29,044 nt of DNA. Origin: a candidate division GN15 bacterium. Its GTDB lineage: Bacteria; Zixibacteria; MSB-5A5; GN15; FEB-12. The notes under the pieces were generated by a model, which worked only from the letters and a program-made list of their open reading frames with translations, was not told the DNA's origin and made no database searches. The stretch is from the NCBI GenBank assembly GCA_014729205.1, contig WJKG01000068.1, positions 1-29,044 on the forward strand, given 5' to 3'. This document shows, piece by piece, positions 7,188-15,239 of this stretch (position 1 is its first letter; each line of letters opens with the position of its first letter). Position numbers and translations under genes: made by a program.

Positions 7188-8494
7188 TGAACGACAAGCA
7201 CAACCCCTGCATCGCCTTCAAAACTATCGGCTGTCGCCTTAACCAGTACGAGACCGAGCGCATGGCCGCCGATCTCAACCCGTTCGGATTGCAACGTGTC
7301 AAGCCGGGTGAGCCGGCCGATGTCTTCGTGATCAATACCTGCACCGTCACCCACAAGGCCGACAAAGACTGTCGCTACTACATCCGTCGGGCCCGTCGCG
7401 ACAACCCCAACTGCAAGGTCGTCGTGGTCGGATGCTATGTAGAACACGAAGCCGACGTGCTGCGCGACATGGATGAGGTAGATGTGCTCGTCTTCAACGA
7501 CCAGAAAGAGGCCATCGCCCGGATTCTGCAAAACCGCTTGCCCGAGATGTTTGCAGCACCGGATTCAAACGTAACCACAGATCAGGTAGCCCGTGCCATT
7601 CGCAATCGCGCCTGGATAAAGATCTCCGACGGCTGCAACCAGACTTGTTCATTCTGCCTTGTTACTCAGGTACGCGGACAACTGATCAACCGACCGTTCG
7701 AACAACTGGCCCCGGAGGTCCAGGGGTACGTCGACGAGGGCTACCATGAGGTTGTCCTGACCGGCGTTAATATTGGTTACTACCGGGACAGAACGGCGCA
7801 CCCCCCGGTTGCCGACCTGGCCGAGTTCTGCCATCGGGTGATCGCACAGACGGGGATCAGCAGACTGCGGCTGTCCTCCACCGAACCTCAAACCGTCACC
7901 GATTCGCTCATTGAATTGGTGGCTGCCGAGGCATCAGGAATGTGTCGCTACTTTCACTTACCCGCGCAATCGGGGAGTTCGCGTCTGCTCAAACTGATGA
8001 AACGCCCCTACACGCAACGTCAGTACCTGGACCGCCTGGAGCGAATCAAGAAAGCCAACAGCGATATCATCATCGGCGCCGACCTGATTGTCGGCTTCCC
8101 CGGTGAGACCCCGGGCGACTTCGACGAATCCCGCACCCTCGCCGACAGCGGCCTGATCGACTACCTGCATGTCTTCAGCTATTCGGATCGGCCCGGTACC
8201 GCGGCGTATGACATGCCGGACAAAGTGATGCCGGAGATCGTCAAGGAACGACACGATCGGCTTGCCGAGGTTTCCCACCGACACTGGCAGAAGGCACTCG
8301 AGCGTCAAATCGGAAAGCTGCTGCAGGTCATCGCTGAGCACAAGAAAGCTCCCGATGGTTCCCGCATGGCGGTTGCCGACAACTATGTTCGCGTACGGCT
8401 GCCACTCGGCCTCAACCCCGGTCGCACACCGGTTTCGATACGAGTTGTCGCCGCTCGTGATGGTTATGTCGAGGGCGAACTAACTCAGTCATAA
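7184..8494 (+). CDS. mtaB: tRNA (N6-threonylcarbamoyladenosine(37)-C2)-methylthiotransferase MtaB
   Basis: MtaB is a radical-SAM enzyme that adds a methylthio group to t6A37, giving ms2t6A in tRNAs reading ANN codons. The 436-residue protein has the MtaB-type N-terminus (Gly-Cys-Arg-Leu-Asn-Gln-Tyr-Glu, not the MiaB/RimO form). Its auxiliary cluster cysteines are Cys17, Cys53 and Cys84, and the radical-SAM CX3CX2C is at Cys151, Cys155 and Cys158. The C-terminal ~65 residues form a TRAM-like RNA-binding domain. Subfamily choice over MiaB and RimO rests on the first motif and on the Asn-Thr-Cys-Thr-Val-Thr segment. There are two adjacent ATGs (7184 and 7187); no SD precedes either. It stands alone between the rpsA terminator and the flagellar promoter region. 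Confidence 0.93.
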   Translation: MMNDKHNPCIAFKTIGCRLNQYETERMAADLNPFGLQRVKPGEPADVFVINTCTVTHKADKDCRYYIRRARRDNPNCKVVVVGCYVEHEADVLRDMDEVDVLVFNDQKEAIARILQNRLPEMFAAPDSNVTTDQVARAIRNRAWIKISDGCNQTCSFCLVTQVRGQLINRPFEQLAPEVQGYVDEGYHEVVLTGVNIGYYRDRTAHPPVADLAEFCHRVIAQTGISRLRLSSTEPQTVTDSLIELVAAEASGMCRYFHLPAQSGSSRLLKLMKRPYTQRQYLDRLERIKKANSDIIIGADLIVGFPGETPGDFDESRTLADSGLIDYLHVFSYSDRPGTAAYDMPDKVMPEIVKERHDRLAEVSHRHWQKALERQIGKLLQVIAEHKKAPDGSRMAVADNYVRVRLPLGLNPGRTPVSIRVVAARDGYVEGELTQS

Positions 8495-8594
8495 AGAGCG
8501 AGTTCCTTTGCTCACCGACTTTCAAGGTTCCCCAGACTCACCGCACATATGCATCGCACGGATATCTAATATATAGTGTCGCTGAATCTACCTT

Positions 8595-8615
8595 GTGAAT
8601 GACCGTGTGAATCAC
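8595..8615 (+). promoter_or_regulatory. Paired 9-mer, candidate enhancer-binding-protein sites
   Basis: GTGAATGAC at 8595-8603 and GTGAATCAC at 8607-8615 start 12 bp apart. The second is a perfect inverted repeat (GTGA-A-TCAC). They lie about 160-180 bp upstream of the sigma-54 -24 element, the usual distance for activators such as NtrC/FleQ-type proteins. No activator gene is in the window. Confidence 0.3.
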
Positions 8616-8773
8616 CTTCCGCCTCACACGCTTCGTCTCGGCCAAGCTGCGACATTCTTTCCGACTCAGCGGGAAACGATTGCCATCGCGCGTCCCTTTG
8701 TTTGCCCTCGCAATCTCCGAAGCTCCGGTGTAATCCATTAACTATCAGTAACTTACAAGTCCGGCTGCGCCTG

Positions 8774-8789
8774 TGGCACGGGCGTTGCT
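8774..8789 (+). promoter_or_regulatory. Sigma-54 (-24/-12) promoter for the flagellar operon
   Basis: TGGCACG, four bases, then TTGCT reproduces the sigma-54 consensus. The invariant GG (8775-8776) and GC (8787-8788) are exactly 10 bp apart. Transcription should start near 8800, about 30 nt before the motE GTG. It implies dependence on RpoN and an ATP-using enhancer-binding protein, as for class II/III flagellar genes in many bacteria. Confidence 0.88.
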
Positions 8790-8829
8790 TTCTGTGGCAG
8801 TGGAGAAATGGATTTATTGGAGAAATCTC

Positions 8830-9783
8830 GTGACTGATAACAACGAAGAAACCACTGTCCAACAGAGCCCGGAAGAGAACAACGAGCCGCAGGGCGAAGA
8901 GCAGGCTTCCGAAAGCCAGCCGAAAACCGGCGGACTGCTGTCCAGGCGCAATATGATCTTCGGTGGCGCCGGCTTGCTGGTGATCATCCTGGTTGTGGTG
9001 GGCGTGATGTTGTTTTCCGGTGGTGGCGAAGAGACAGCCGAAGCCGACAGTGAACCGGCCACCGAACAGCACGAGACGACCGATGAAGCCTCGCAGGGCG
9101 AATCCCAGGCGGAAAAGCAGCCGGCTGTTGAGATCCACGAGGAAGTCCCCGCCAGGAAAGAGCAGCGCCAGGATCACAAGCCGCACAAGCAGGAAAAGGC
9201 CAAAGCGACAGTTCAGGAGCACGCCGAGGAGGCGTACGACGAGTTGTTCGCCGATGATCACTCCACCGAAAGCGTCAGCGAGTTCGAAATGCCTGATGTG
9301 CCCGAGGACTCCGGCGTGATGGCGACGATCATGGAAAACCTCGAATTCCTCGACTACGATCCGGCGATGGAAGATGAAGCACCGGGCGAAGAGCACGCGG
9401 ACATGCAGGAAATGTCAGTCGAAGACTCAATTGCCGAGACAAACTGGATCGAAGAAGAAAAAACTCGATTGGCCGCAAAGGAAAAAGAACTCAACGAGCG
9501 CGAACGCAAGCTGACCAAGTTGCAGAAGCAGATAGCCCAGAAGACCCTCTATCTGGAACGAGTTGAGTCGGAGCGTATTGCATCCTTAGCCAAGCTCTAT
9601 GACAACATGGATCCGCGGGCTGTGGTGCAGTTGATGGCTAATCTCGATGATGAGACGGTTGTCTCGCTCATTCCGCGAATGAAGCCCAAGAACGCTTCAG
9701 CGGTACTGCAGTTGATGTCCTCGGCAAGAGCGGCCCGGCTGTCCAAACAGATGATTTCAATAGCGGTGTCTGAAGATGAATAA
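8830..9783 (+). CDS. motE: MotE-like flagellar protein with MgtE_N-like C-terminal domain
   Basis: MotE-family proteins are membrane-anchored factors, encoded next to fliK or fliJ, that stabilise stator components in the periplasm. From GTG 8830 (GGAG at 8819-8822, 7-nt spacing) the protein is 317 aa. It has an acidic cytosolic start, one transmembrane helix at ~42-62, a long acidic Glu/Ala/His-containing linker (~65-200), a coiled coil at ~206-253 and an MgtE-N/FliG-like helical domain at ~255-308 with Asp-Asp-Glu-Thr-Val-Val and Met-Lys-Pro-Lys-Asn-Ala motifs. The frame extends up to 8773, but that would start inside the sigma-54 promoter. It is the first gene of the operon and overlaps fliK by 8 nt. 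The family assignment rests on domain order and context. Confidence 0.75.
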   Translation: MTDNNEETTVQQSPEENNEPQGEEQASESQPKTGGLLSRRNMIFGGAGLLVIILVVVGVMLFSGGGEETAEADSEPATEQHETTDEASQGESQAEKQPAVEIHEEVPARKEQRQDHKPHKQEKAKATVQEHAEEAYDELFADDHSTESVSEFEMPDVPEDSGVMATIMENLEFLDYDPAMEDEAPGEEHADMQEMSVEDSIAETNWIEEEKTRLAAKEKELNERERKLTKLQKQIAQKTLYLERVESERIASLAKLYDNMDPRAVVQLMANLDDETVVSLIPRMKPKNASAVLQLMSSARAARLSKQMISIAVSEDE

Positions 9784-11986
9784 CGCCCTGACCATATTCG
9801 ATATGCTGCTCGGTGGCGCTCAGCCCACCCAGGGCCAGCCAAATGCCGGCGCCGGTGCGGCAGGAAGTGTCGATGGCGGATTGCCGTTCGATGTGCTCAT
9901 GCAGCAGCTTCTCGGCGGCAAGCAGGCCGAGCGGTCAGGTCAGAACAGGCTACCGTTTGTGGTCGCTCCGAACCCGGCACAGGGACAGAAGCCCGGTAAG
10001 CAGAATCCGCTGCACGTGCAGCCGAATCTATCGGGCCAGCAGCATGCGCTACAGGCATTGACCAGGGGCGGCATGCAATCAGTGGTGTCTCCCGAGTTGC
10101 TGATGCGTCAGCTTCTCAATTCCGGCAAGGCCGGCCAGATAGACTTTAGTCCCCAACAACAAGTTGCCCTTGAGAGGTCAGCGACCGACGGTCACGTGAA
10201 GACGGTCTCAGTAGAGTCGCTGATCGCTCAGGCGGGCTTTGTCCGGGACGGAAAAACCGCTAAGATTGCGGCAGATCAACCTACACTGACAGGTGCCAAG
10301 GCTGATATCCAGCAGGTCATCGGCAAGGGTGAGCAGGGGCTCCAGACTACACAGACTCAGCAAGGCATCCAGCCGCAACAGCTTCTACCCGAACACCAGG
10401 CCAATGAAGCTGCTGGGCGCAGTCTTCCTGAGCACTTCGATGGCAACAACGCATCGGACAATCGACCAGCCATTCCGAAGCAGTCAGATGAACCCGTCAA
10501 GGTCAACATGATGGCTGCCAAACAGGCCGCTCGCAACTTTGCTTTCCCCATGAGCGAAGAGAATGTCGTCACGCAGGAACAAACAGACTCTAATGAGCAG
10601 AACCTGGCAGCGAAGCCATTGTCCCGCGCCGACCAGGCTATCGACCAAGCGACAAACCAAGTCGCAGTGAATGGCGTCGTATCGCAGATCACCACTGAAG
10701 CGCAACCCGCGGTGCCCACCGAAGAAGCCGCTGCAAACGAAGCCGACGAACCGTCGATCGATCCGCGAGTGCATCTTGCCTCTATCCGCTCCGGGCAGCA
10801 GATCACGGTCAGCCAGCCTACCAGGCTTACGCCCGGTACCTACGAAGTGGTTGACTTCAGTGTGCGCAACGACCGTGTGCAGTTCACTCTTACGCCGGTC
10901 GAACACGGCAAGACCGGTGCCAGCACCACTACAGAAGACACCCAGAAGCTCAAGTTAAGCCTCCCGCAGGAAGTCGTTCAGAAGGCGCTGGATGCTGCCC
11001 TTGGGCAGCCGCGCCAACAGCCGGTGCGCGTGCAACTGGATGGACTCAATCAGCCGGTGCGCCGGATGGAAGCCATTCTGCAGCAACTGAATGTCCAGAA
11101 GATAGAAGTGTCAGCGCCCGAGTCTGACAGTCTCGAGGTGGTGCAGCCCAAGGCGCAGAACGCCGAGTCCAGGCAGATTCAACTCACGCTGACGCCAGAC
11201 AAGACACAGCAACCGGTACGGGTCGACGTCAGCTCGAACAAGGTGCACGCCGTGAGCGAGCAGCGGGTGAGCATGGAATCCTCGCCGCGTGTCGCGGTAT
11301 CGGAGCCGAGCGGTAATTCCACAGGAGGTGGTCAATCGTTTGGCCAGCAGGCGGGTGGACAGGACGATGAGTTTGCCGGCATGCTCGAGCGTCACAACCA
11401 GATGACGAGCGGTGGCTTCAAGCTGAACGCAACCTCCGAGAGCGGTTCGAACAATCGCTTTGATCAACTGCTGGGACTGCAATCACAGGGTGACCGCGCG
11501 ACCAGTATGCCCTCGGCCGATATGCCCGAGAGCCGACCGGTGCGCATGGTGATTCCGGAAGCGGAAATGATGAAGCTCCGCACCACCGGACAGACGGTCC
11601 GTCTGCGGCTGGAACCGGATTCACTGGGTCCGGCGCGCCTGACGCTGCACATGCAGGGCGACACCATGAAGGCACACGTAATGGTTGAGTCACAGCAGGC
11701 CAAGGTAGCTGTGGAATCCTCATTGCAGGAACTGGCTCAGCAACTCAATCGCGCCAATATAAAAGTTGACCATATCAGTGTCGAGGTAGCCTCGGATGGA
11801 ACAGACCAGCAATGGCAGTTCGACCGCAGGCCCAACTGGCACGCTCGCCCGCAGGGTGATTCGCACGCGAACCTGAACGCCGAGGGCGAAGGCGACGAGA
11901 CAATTGATAACCCGACGATACTCGCCCAAGCCGATGCTTCCCGTGGCTACGGGATCGGTGCCGGCGGTGTCAATTTGCTTGCATAG
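9776..11986 (+). CDS. fliK: Flagellar hook-length control protein FliK
   Basis: FliK is exported during hook assembly, measures hook length and then switches FlhB from hook to filament substrates. This protein is 736 aa. Residues 1 to ~560 are Gln/Ala/Pro-rich and unstructured-looking, as expected for the ruler. The conserved C-terminal Flg_hook domain lies at ~585-690, with Leu-Arg-Leu-Glu-Pro-Asp-Ser-Leu-Gly and Ala-Arg-Leu-Thr-Leu; the Leu-Glu-Pro-x-x-Leu-Gly motif is the one that contacts FlhB. A further ~45 polar residues follow. It is longer than the ~400-residue enteric FliK, consistent with variable ruler length. It overlaps motE by 8 nt and precedes flgD by 9 nt, so all three are co-translated or closely coupled. 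Confidence 0.92.
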   Translation: MNNALTIFDMLLGGAQPTQGQPNAGAGAAGSVDGGLPFDVLMQQLLGGKQAERSGQNRLPFVVAPNPAQGQKPGKQNPLHVQPNLSGQQHALQALTRGGMQSVVSPELLMRQLLNSGKAGQIDFSPQQQVALERSATDGHVKTVSVESLIAQAGFVRDGKTAKIAADQPTLTGAKADIQQVIGKGEQGLQTTQTQQGIQPQQLLPEHQANEAAGRSLPEHFDGNNASDNRPAIPKQSDEPVKVNMMAAKQAARNFAFPMSEENVVTQEQTDSNEQNLAAKPLSRADQAIDQATNQVAVNGVVSQITTEAQPAVPTEEAAANEADEPSIDPRVHLASIRSGQQITVSQPTRLTPGTYEVVDFSVRNDRVQFTLTPVEHGKTGASTTTEDTQKLKLSLPQEVVQKALDAALGQPRQQPVRVQLDGLNQPVRRMEAILQQLNVQKIEVSAPESDSLEVVQPKAQNAESRQIQLTLTPDKTQQPVRVDVSSNKVHAVSEQRVSMESSPRVAVSEPSGNSTGGGQSFGQQAGGQDDEFAGMLERHNQMTSGGFKLNATSESGSNNRFDQLLGLQSQGDRATSMPSADMPESRPVRMVIPEAEMMKLRTTGQTVRLRLEPDSLGPARLTLHMQGDTMKAHVMVESQQAKVAVESSLQELAQQLNRANIKVDHISVEVASDGTDQQWQFDRRPNWHARPQGDSHANLNAEGEGDETIDNPTILAQADASRGYGIGAGGVNLLA

Positions 11987-11995
11987 GAGTAAGAT

Positions 11996-12700
11996 ATGCC
12001 CGGAATCACTCCGGTACAGGGTACGGCCCCGTTTGAGACCGAGACTACGAGCTTCAGCACCAACAACCTGGGCAAGGATGAATTCCTGCAGTTGTTGATT
12101 ACAAAGCTGACTAATCAGGATCCGCTGGAACCGACCAACGATGAGCAGTTCATTGCCGACCTGGCTCAGTTTTCCTCGCTCGAGCAGATGAACAACATCG
12201 CCAACGCCATCAATGAAGGTAACGAGTGGAACTACATGCAGTCCAGTTCTATGCACAACCTGATGGCGGCCAACCTGATTGGCAAGGACGTTATGGCCAG
12301 CTACGAGTCCGTTTACCTGGATACCGGCAAGAGTGCCACTATCCGGTTTGCCAACAACCAGTTTGCCGAAGAGATCCAGTTCAAGATCAAGGATGGTGAC
12401 GGTAATGTAGTTGCCACCGTACGTGAGGATCACGTGCAGATTGGTACTCACTCGATCCAGTGGGACGGCAACGACTCACGTGGCAACCGTTTGCCCAATG
12501 GCACCTACACTGTCGAAGCCGTTGCCTACAACGGTGAGTCGCAGTTCACGCCGCAGTTGAGCCTCAAGGGAACGGTAGAGTCGGTCGTGTACCGCGAGGG
12601 CTCGCCCTTTTTGACGATTGACGGCGTGGAAATCAGATTCGGCGATGTGCGATCGGTGGCCCCCGCAACCGAACAGGCAGACCCGGAAGACGAGGGCTAG
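11996..12700 (+). CDS. flgD: Flagellar hook assembly (capping) protein FlgD
   Basis: FlgD caps the growing hook outside the cell so that FlgE can polymerise, and is then discarded. The 234-residue protein has the N-terminal FlgD signature: Lys-Asp-Glu-Phe-Leu-Gln-Leu-Leu, then Leu-x-Asn-Gln-Asp-Pro-Leu-Glu-Pro and Ala-Gln-Phe-Ser-Ser-Leu-Glu-Gln-Met (residues ~22-68). A beta-rich Ig/FnIII-like domain follows (~100-190), including Trp-Asp-Gly-Asn-Asp-Ser-x-Gly, and a short charged tail ends the protein. AGGAG at 11985-11989 fixes the ATG at 11996. There is a 57-nt gap to the next gene. Nothing is missing relative to the family. Confidence 0.95.
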   Translation: MPGITPVQGTAPFETETTSFSTNNLGKDEFLQLLITKLTNQDPLEPTNDEQFIADLAQFSSLEQMNNIANAINEGNEWNYMQSSSMHNLMAANLIGKDVMASYESVYLDTGKSATIRFANNQFAEEIQFKIKDGDGNVVATVREDHVQIGTHSIQWDGNDSRGNRLPNGTYTVEAVAYNGESQFTPQLSLKGTVESVVYREGSPFLTIDGVEIRFGDVRSVAPATEQADPEDEG

Positions 12701-12757
12701 TGACCACTTTGAAAGTGAAGGCAAGAAGGTAAGAAACGTGGATAAGCAGGTAAGACG

Positions 12758-13162
12758 ATGAGTGATGTAAACACACAACAGGTAGCCAATTTCCAGCGGC
12801 CCGTGGATCTGCTGGAGATCGCCCGTCGGGGCCAGAAGCAGCCCGCGGCCAAGAAGGCCGACGAGGGCTCCTTCAAAGACATGTTCTCGCGTGAGCTGGC
12901 CGGTGCTAAGGAGTTGTCATTTTCCAAGCATGCACAGGCACGGCTCTTCTCGCGCGGGATTGAACTCTCGAACGAAATGCTGAGCAATATCGGAAACGCC
13001 GTAGACAAGGCCGAGGCCAAGGGTTCGCGCGAGACGCTGGTGCTGACCGAAGAGGTAGCGCTGGTCGTCTCGGTGGAGAACCGGACAGTCATTACCGCCT
13101 TCGATCGCGAGAATCTTCGTGACGGCGTGGTCACCTCGATAGACTCAGCAGTGATACTGTGA
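12758..13162 (+). CDS. Flagellar operon protein of the TIGR02530 (flg_new) family
   Basis: This 134-residue protein belongs to the conserved flagellar operon family found between flgD and flgE in many bacteria outside the enterics. The evidence is the Phe-Ser-Lys-His-Ala-Gln-Ala-Arg-Leu...Arg-Gly-Ile block near residues 49-69, the Ala-Val-Asp-Lys-Ala-Glu-Ala-Lys-Gly helix, and Val-Val-Ser-Val-Glu-Asn-Arg-Thr-Val-Ile-Thr-Ala at ~104-115. No signal peptide or membrane segment is visible, and the first ~45 residues are polar. A role in hook assembly or hook-gene control is suggested by position; no activity is established for the family that I can cite. An AGG-containing SD precedes the ATG. A 104-nt gap with a hairpin separates it from flgE. 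Confidence 0.85.
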   Translation: MSDVNTQQVANFQRPVDLLEIARRGQKQPAAKKADEGSFKDMFSRELAGAKELSFSKHAQARLFSRGIELSNEMLSNIGNAVDKAEAKGSRETLVLTEEVALVVSVENRTVITAFDRENLRDGVVTSIDSAVIL

Positions 13163-13266
13163 CGATAAAACGAAATGAGATATACCGAACGCATAAACAC
13201 ATGGCATGTGGGCTGGACTCCATCACGATGGAGAGGCTCTGCCATAACCATGGAGGATAACCAACC
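13163..13266 (+). promoter_or_regulatory. flgE upstream region with a two-part hairpin
   Basis: CTCCAT (13218-13223) pairs with ATGGAG (13228-13233) around CACG, and outside it ATGGCA (13201-13206) pairs with TGCCAT (13240-13245), giving a hairpin with an internal loop just before the SD GGAGGA (13252-13257). Further upstream GTGACG and TATACC are 16 bp apart, a weak sigma-70-like pair. TAAA at 13166 followed 14 nt later by ACCGAACG is at best a very poor sigma-28 match. Confidence 0.4.
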
Positions 13267-15234
13267 ATGATGGCATCATTGTTCGCCGGGGTGTCGGGCC
13301 TGAAGAATCATCAGGTCAAACTGAACGTCATCGGTAACAACATCGCGAATATCAACACCATCGGCTTCAAAGGCAGCCGCGTCAACTTCCAGGAAGCGTT
13401 GGTACAGACGCAGCGCGGCGCCTCACGTCCTTCGAACAGCCAGGGTGGTACCAACCCCATCCAGATGGGTCTTGGTATGCAGGTGGCCAGTATTGACAAC
13501 CTGTTCCAGCAGGGTGGTGTGGAAACCACCGGCCAGATCACGGACCTGGCTATCCAGGGCGAAGGCTTCTTCATCCTGGGTGACAATTACGACAACAAGT
13601 TCTACACGCGTGCCGGTGCGTTCGGATTCGACGCCAACGCTAACCTGGTTGACCCGGGCACCGGCCTGTTCGTGCAGGGCAAGATGGCTGACGTGACGGG
13701 AGATATCCCGGCGTTGGCTACTACCGGTCGCATTACATTGCCGTTCGGGCAGCAGGATCCGGCGCAGTCGACCACCGAGGTGCACCTGGCCAACAACCTG
13801 GACGCCTCCGCTACGGACTCAGAGGCTCTTCTGTCTGATTCCGGTACCTCCGGGATCATCTCGGTTGAGGGTATCGCCGCCGACGGCGTGGGTGGTACGC
13901 ACAAGATTCAGATCACCGGTGCCCAGCCCACGAAGTCCAATATCGAGTCCTCGTTTGGTGGTGCCGGTCTGAACGTCCTGGACCGTCTCGGCGCTGACCT
14001 TGGTGTCACCGACTTCACCGACATCACCTTCAGTATCGACAATGGTGATCGCACCGAGACAATTCAGGTTGATGCCGACACGACCGTTCAGGAATTCATG
14101 AACAAGATCAACAGTATCCTGGGAATGGAAGCTGAGCTGTTCGACAGCGGCGGTGGCGTAATGGAGATGCGCCTTTCCCGTACCAAAGCGGGTGACGGTT
14201 CCGATCTCAATTTCGAGGTCAACCCGACCGTAGCCGGTGATATCTGGGATACCATCTTTGGTGTTGCCGCTCCGGCTCCCATGCAGGTCAACAACGGTGT
14301 GGCCTCGACACTGCAGGTATTCGATGAGTTCACGCCCAACCATGGCCAGGGTGTGGCGGCTGGTCCGGTGAGCACGTATCTCGATTTGAAGTACGATGAG
14401 CAGTCCGGTCTGGCAACGGAGATCATTGGTCTTGGTGGCGGCGGTGTGACGGTCAAGTCCGGTATTGATGGGCTGACTCCAGCCGGCGCCGGTGACGAAC
14501 TGATCATCACGACCGAAGACACCACGCACACCTCGTCGATCGATATCTACGATTCCCTCGGCGAGCGGCATACGCTGTCGATCGAGTTCAACAAGTCGAT
14601 CGTCGATCAGCGCTGGGAATGGACAGTGCAGACCCTGGGCGATGAAATCATCACGGCCGGACAGAACGGCTATGTCGAGTTCGGCCCGCAGGGCGAATTG
14701 CTCGGATTCGGTTACTATGGCGGTGTGGAGCAGCTGGCGATCGATCCGAACAACGGCTCGGACAACATTTTCATCAACTTCGATCCTGGTACCATCTTCA
14801 GCTATGACGGCCTGACCGGTTTCTCCGGTGGCGGTCAGCACACCGCCTCTATCGTCTACCAGGACGGTTACGGGCTGGGTATGCTGGAGAAGATCGCGAT
14901 CGACCAGGAGGGGAATATCTCCGGTATCTTCTCCAACGGTATCACCCGTCGACTGGCCCAGATCTCGCTGGCGGAGTTCTTCAACGACGCCGGTCTGACC
15001 AAGGCTGGCAAGTCGATGTACCAGGTTTCCGCCAACAGTGGTAACGCTGTCGAGGGCACGGCCGGGACGACGGTCGCCGGAACCGTGTTCTCCGGTGCGC
15101 TTGAGTCCAGTGCGGTTGATATCGCGCAGGAGTTCACGAGCATGATCGTTACCCAGCGCGGGTTCCAGGCGAATGCGCGAGTAATCACCACCAGTGACCA
15201 GATGCTTGATGAGCTGGTGAATATCAAGAGATAA
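13267..15234 (+). CDS. flgE: Flagellar hook protein FlgE
   Basis: FlgE polymerises into the external hook, the universal joint between rod and filament. The 655-residue protein begins with the rod/hook N-terminal motif (Leu-Phe-Ala-Gly-Val-Ser-Gly-Leu, then Asn-Val-Ile-Gly-Asn-Asn-Ile-Ala-Asn-Ile-Asn-Thr-Ile-Gly-Phe-Lys). It carries the Asp-Leu-Ala-Ile-Gln-Gly-Glu-Gly-Phe-Phe segment at ~95 and ends with the matching C-terminal helix (Phe-Thr-Ser-Met-Ile-Val-Thr-Gln-Arg-Gly-Phe-Gln-Ala-Asn). It is about 250 residues longer than enteric FlgE; the extra length is in the surface-exposed middle (~170-420). SD GGAGGA at 13252-13257 favours ATG 13267 over ATG 13270. No signal peptide, as expected for a type III export substrate. 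It runs 5 nt from the next small ORF. Confidence 0.95.
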   Translation: MMASLFAGVSGLKNHQVKLNVIGNNIANINTIGFKGSRVNFQEALVQTQRGASRPSNSQGGTNPIQMGLGMQVASIDNLFQQGGVETTGQITDLAIQGEGFFILGDNYDNKFYTRAGAFGFDANANLVDPGTGLFVQGKMADVTGDIPALATTGRITLPFGQQDPAQSTTEVHLANNLDASATDSEALLSDSGTSGIISVEGIAADGVGGTHKIQITGAQPTKSNIESSFGGAGLNVLDRLGADLGVTDFTDITFSIDNGDRTETIQVDADTTVQEFMNKINSILGMEAELFDSGGGVMEMRLSRTKAGDGSDLNFEVNPTVAGDIWDTIFGVAAPAPMQVNNGVASTLQVFDEFTPNHGQGVAAGPVSTYLDLKYDEQSGLATEIIGLGGGGVTVKSGIDGLTPAGAGDELIITTEDTTHTSSIDIYDSLGERHTLSIEFNKSIVDQRWEWTVQTLGDEIITAGQNGYVEFGPQGELLGFGYYGGVEQLAIDPNNGSDNIFINFDPGTIFSYDGLTGFSGGGQHTASIVYQDGYGLGMLEKIAIDQEGNISGIFSNGITRRLAQISLAEFFNDAGLTKAGKSMYQVSANSGNAVEGTAGTTVAGTVFSGALESSAVDIAQEFTSMIVTQRGFQANARVITTSDQMLDELVNIKR

Positions 15235-15239
15235 CAACG

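Larger units (their letters stand above)
8495..8829. other. 335-nt gene-free gap before the flagellar operon
   Basis: No supportable gene is present. The features are an AT-rich patch near 8565-8578 that could be a -10 element, a pair of near-identical 9-mers (8595-8615), and the sigma-54 promoter at 8774-8789. No good terminator for mtaB is visible. A 66-codon minus-strand frame (8538-8738) resembles nothing I know. This gap is also close to where the G/C strand skew of the window changes sign. Confidence 0.7.

Noticed and set aside
8538..8738. 66-codon minus-strand frame in the 335-nt gap
   Set aside because: No SD, no similarity that I recognise, and the region is better explained as regulatory sequence.
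8773..8829. GTG at 8773 as the motE start
   Set aside because: This start would lie inside the sigma-54 promoter, ahead of the transcript start.
13166..13191. Sigma-28 promoter before flgE
   Set aside because: Only TAAA and CCGA match, spacing is 14 nt instead of 15, and hook genes are seldom sigma-28 dependent.
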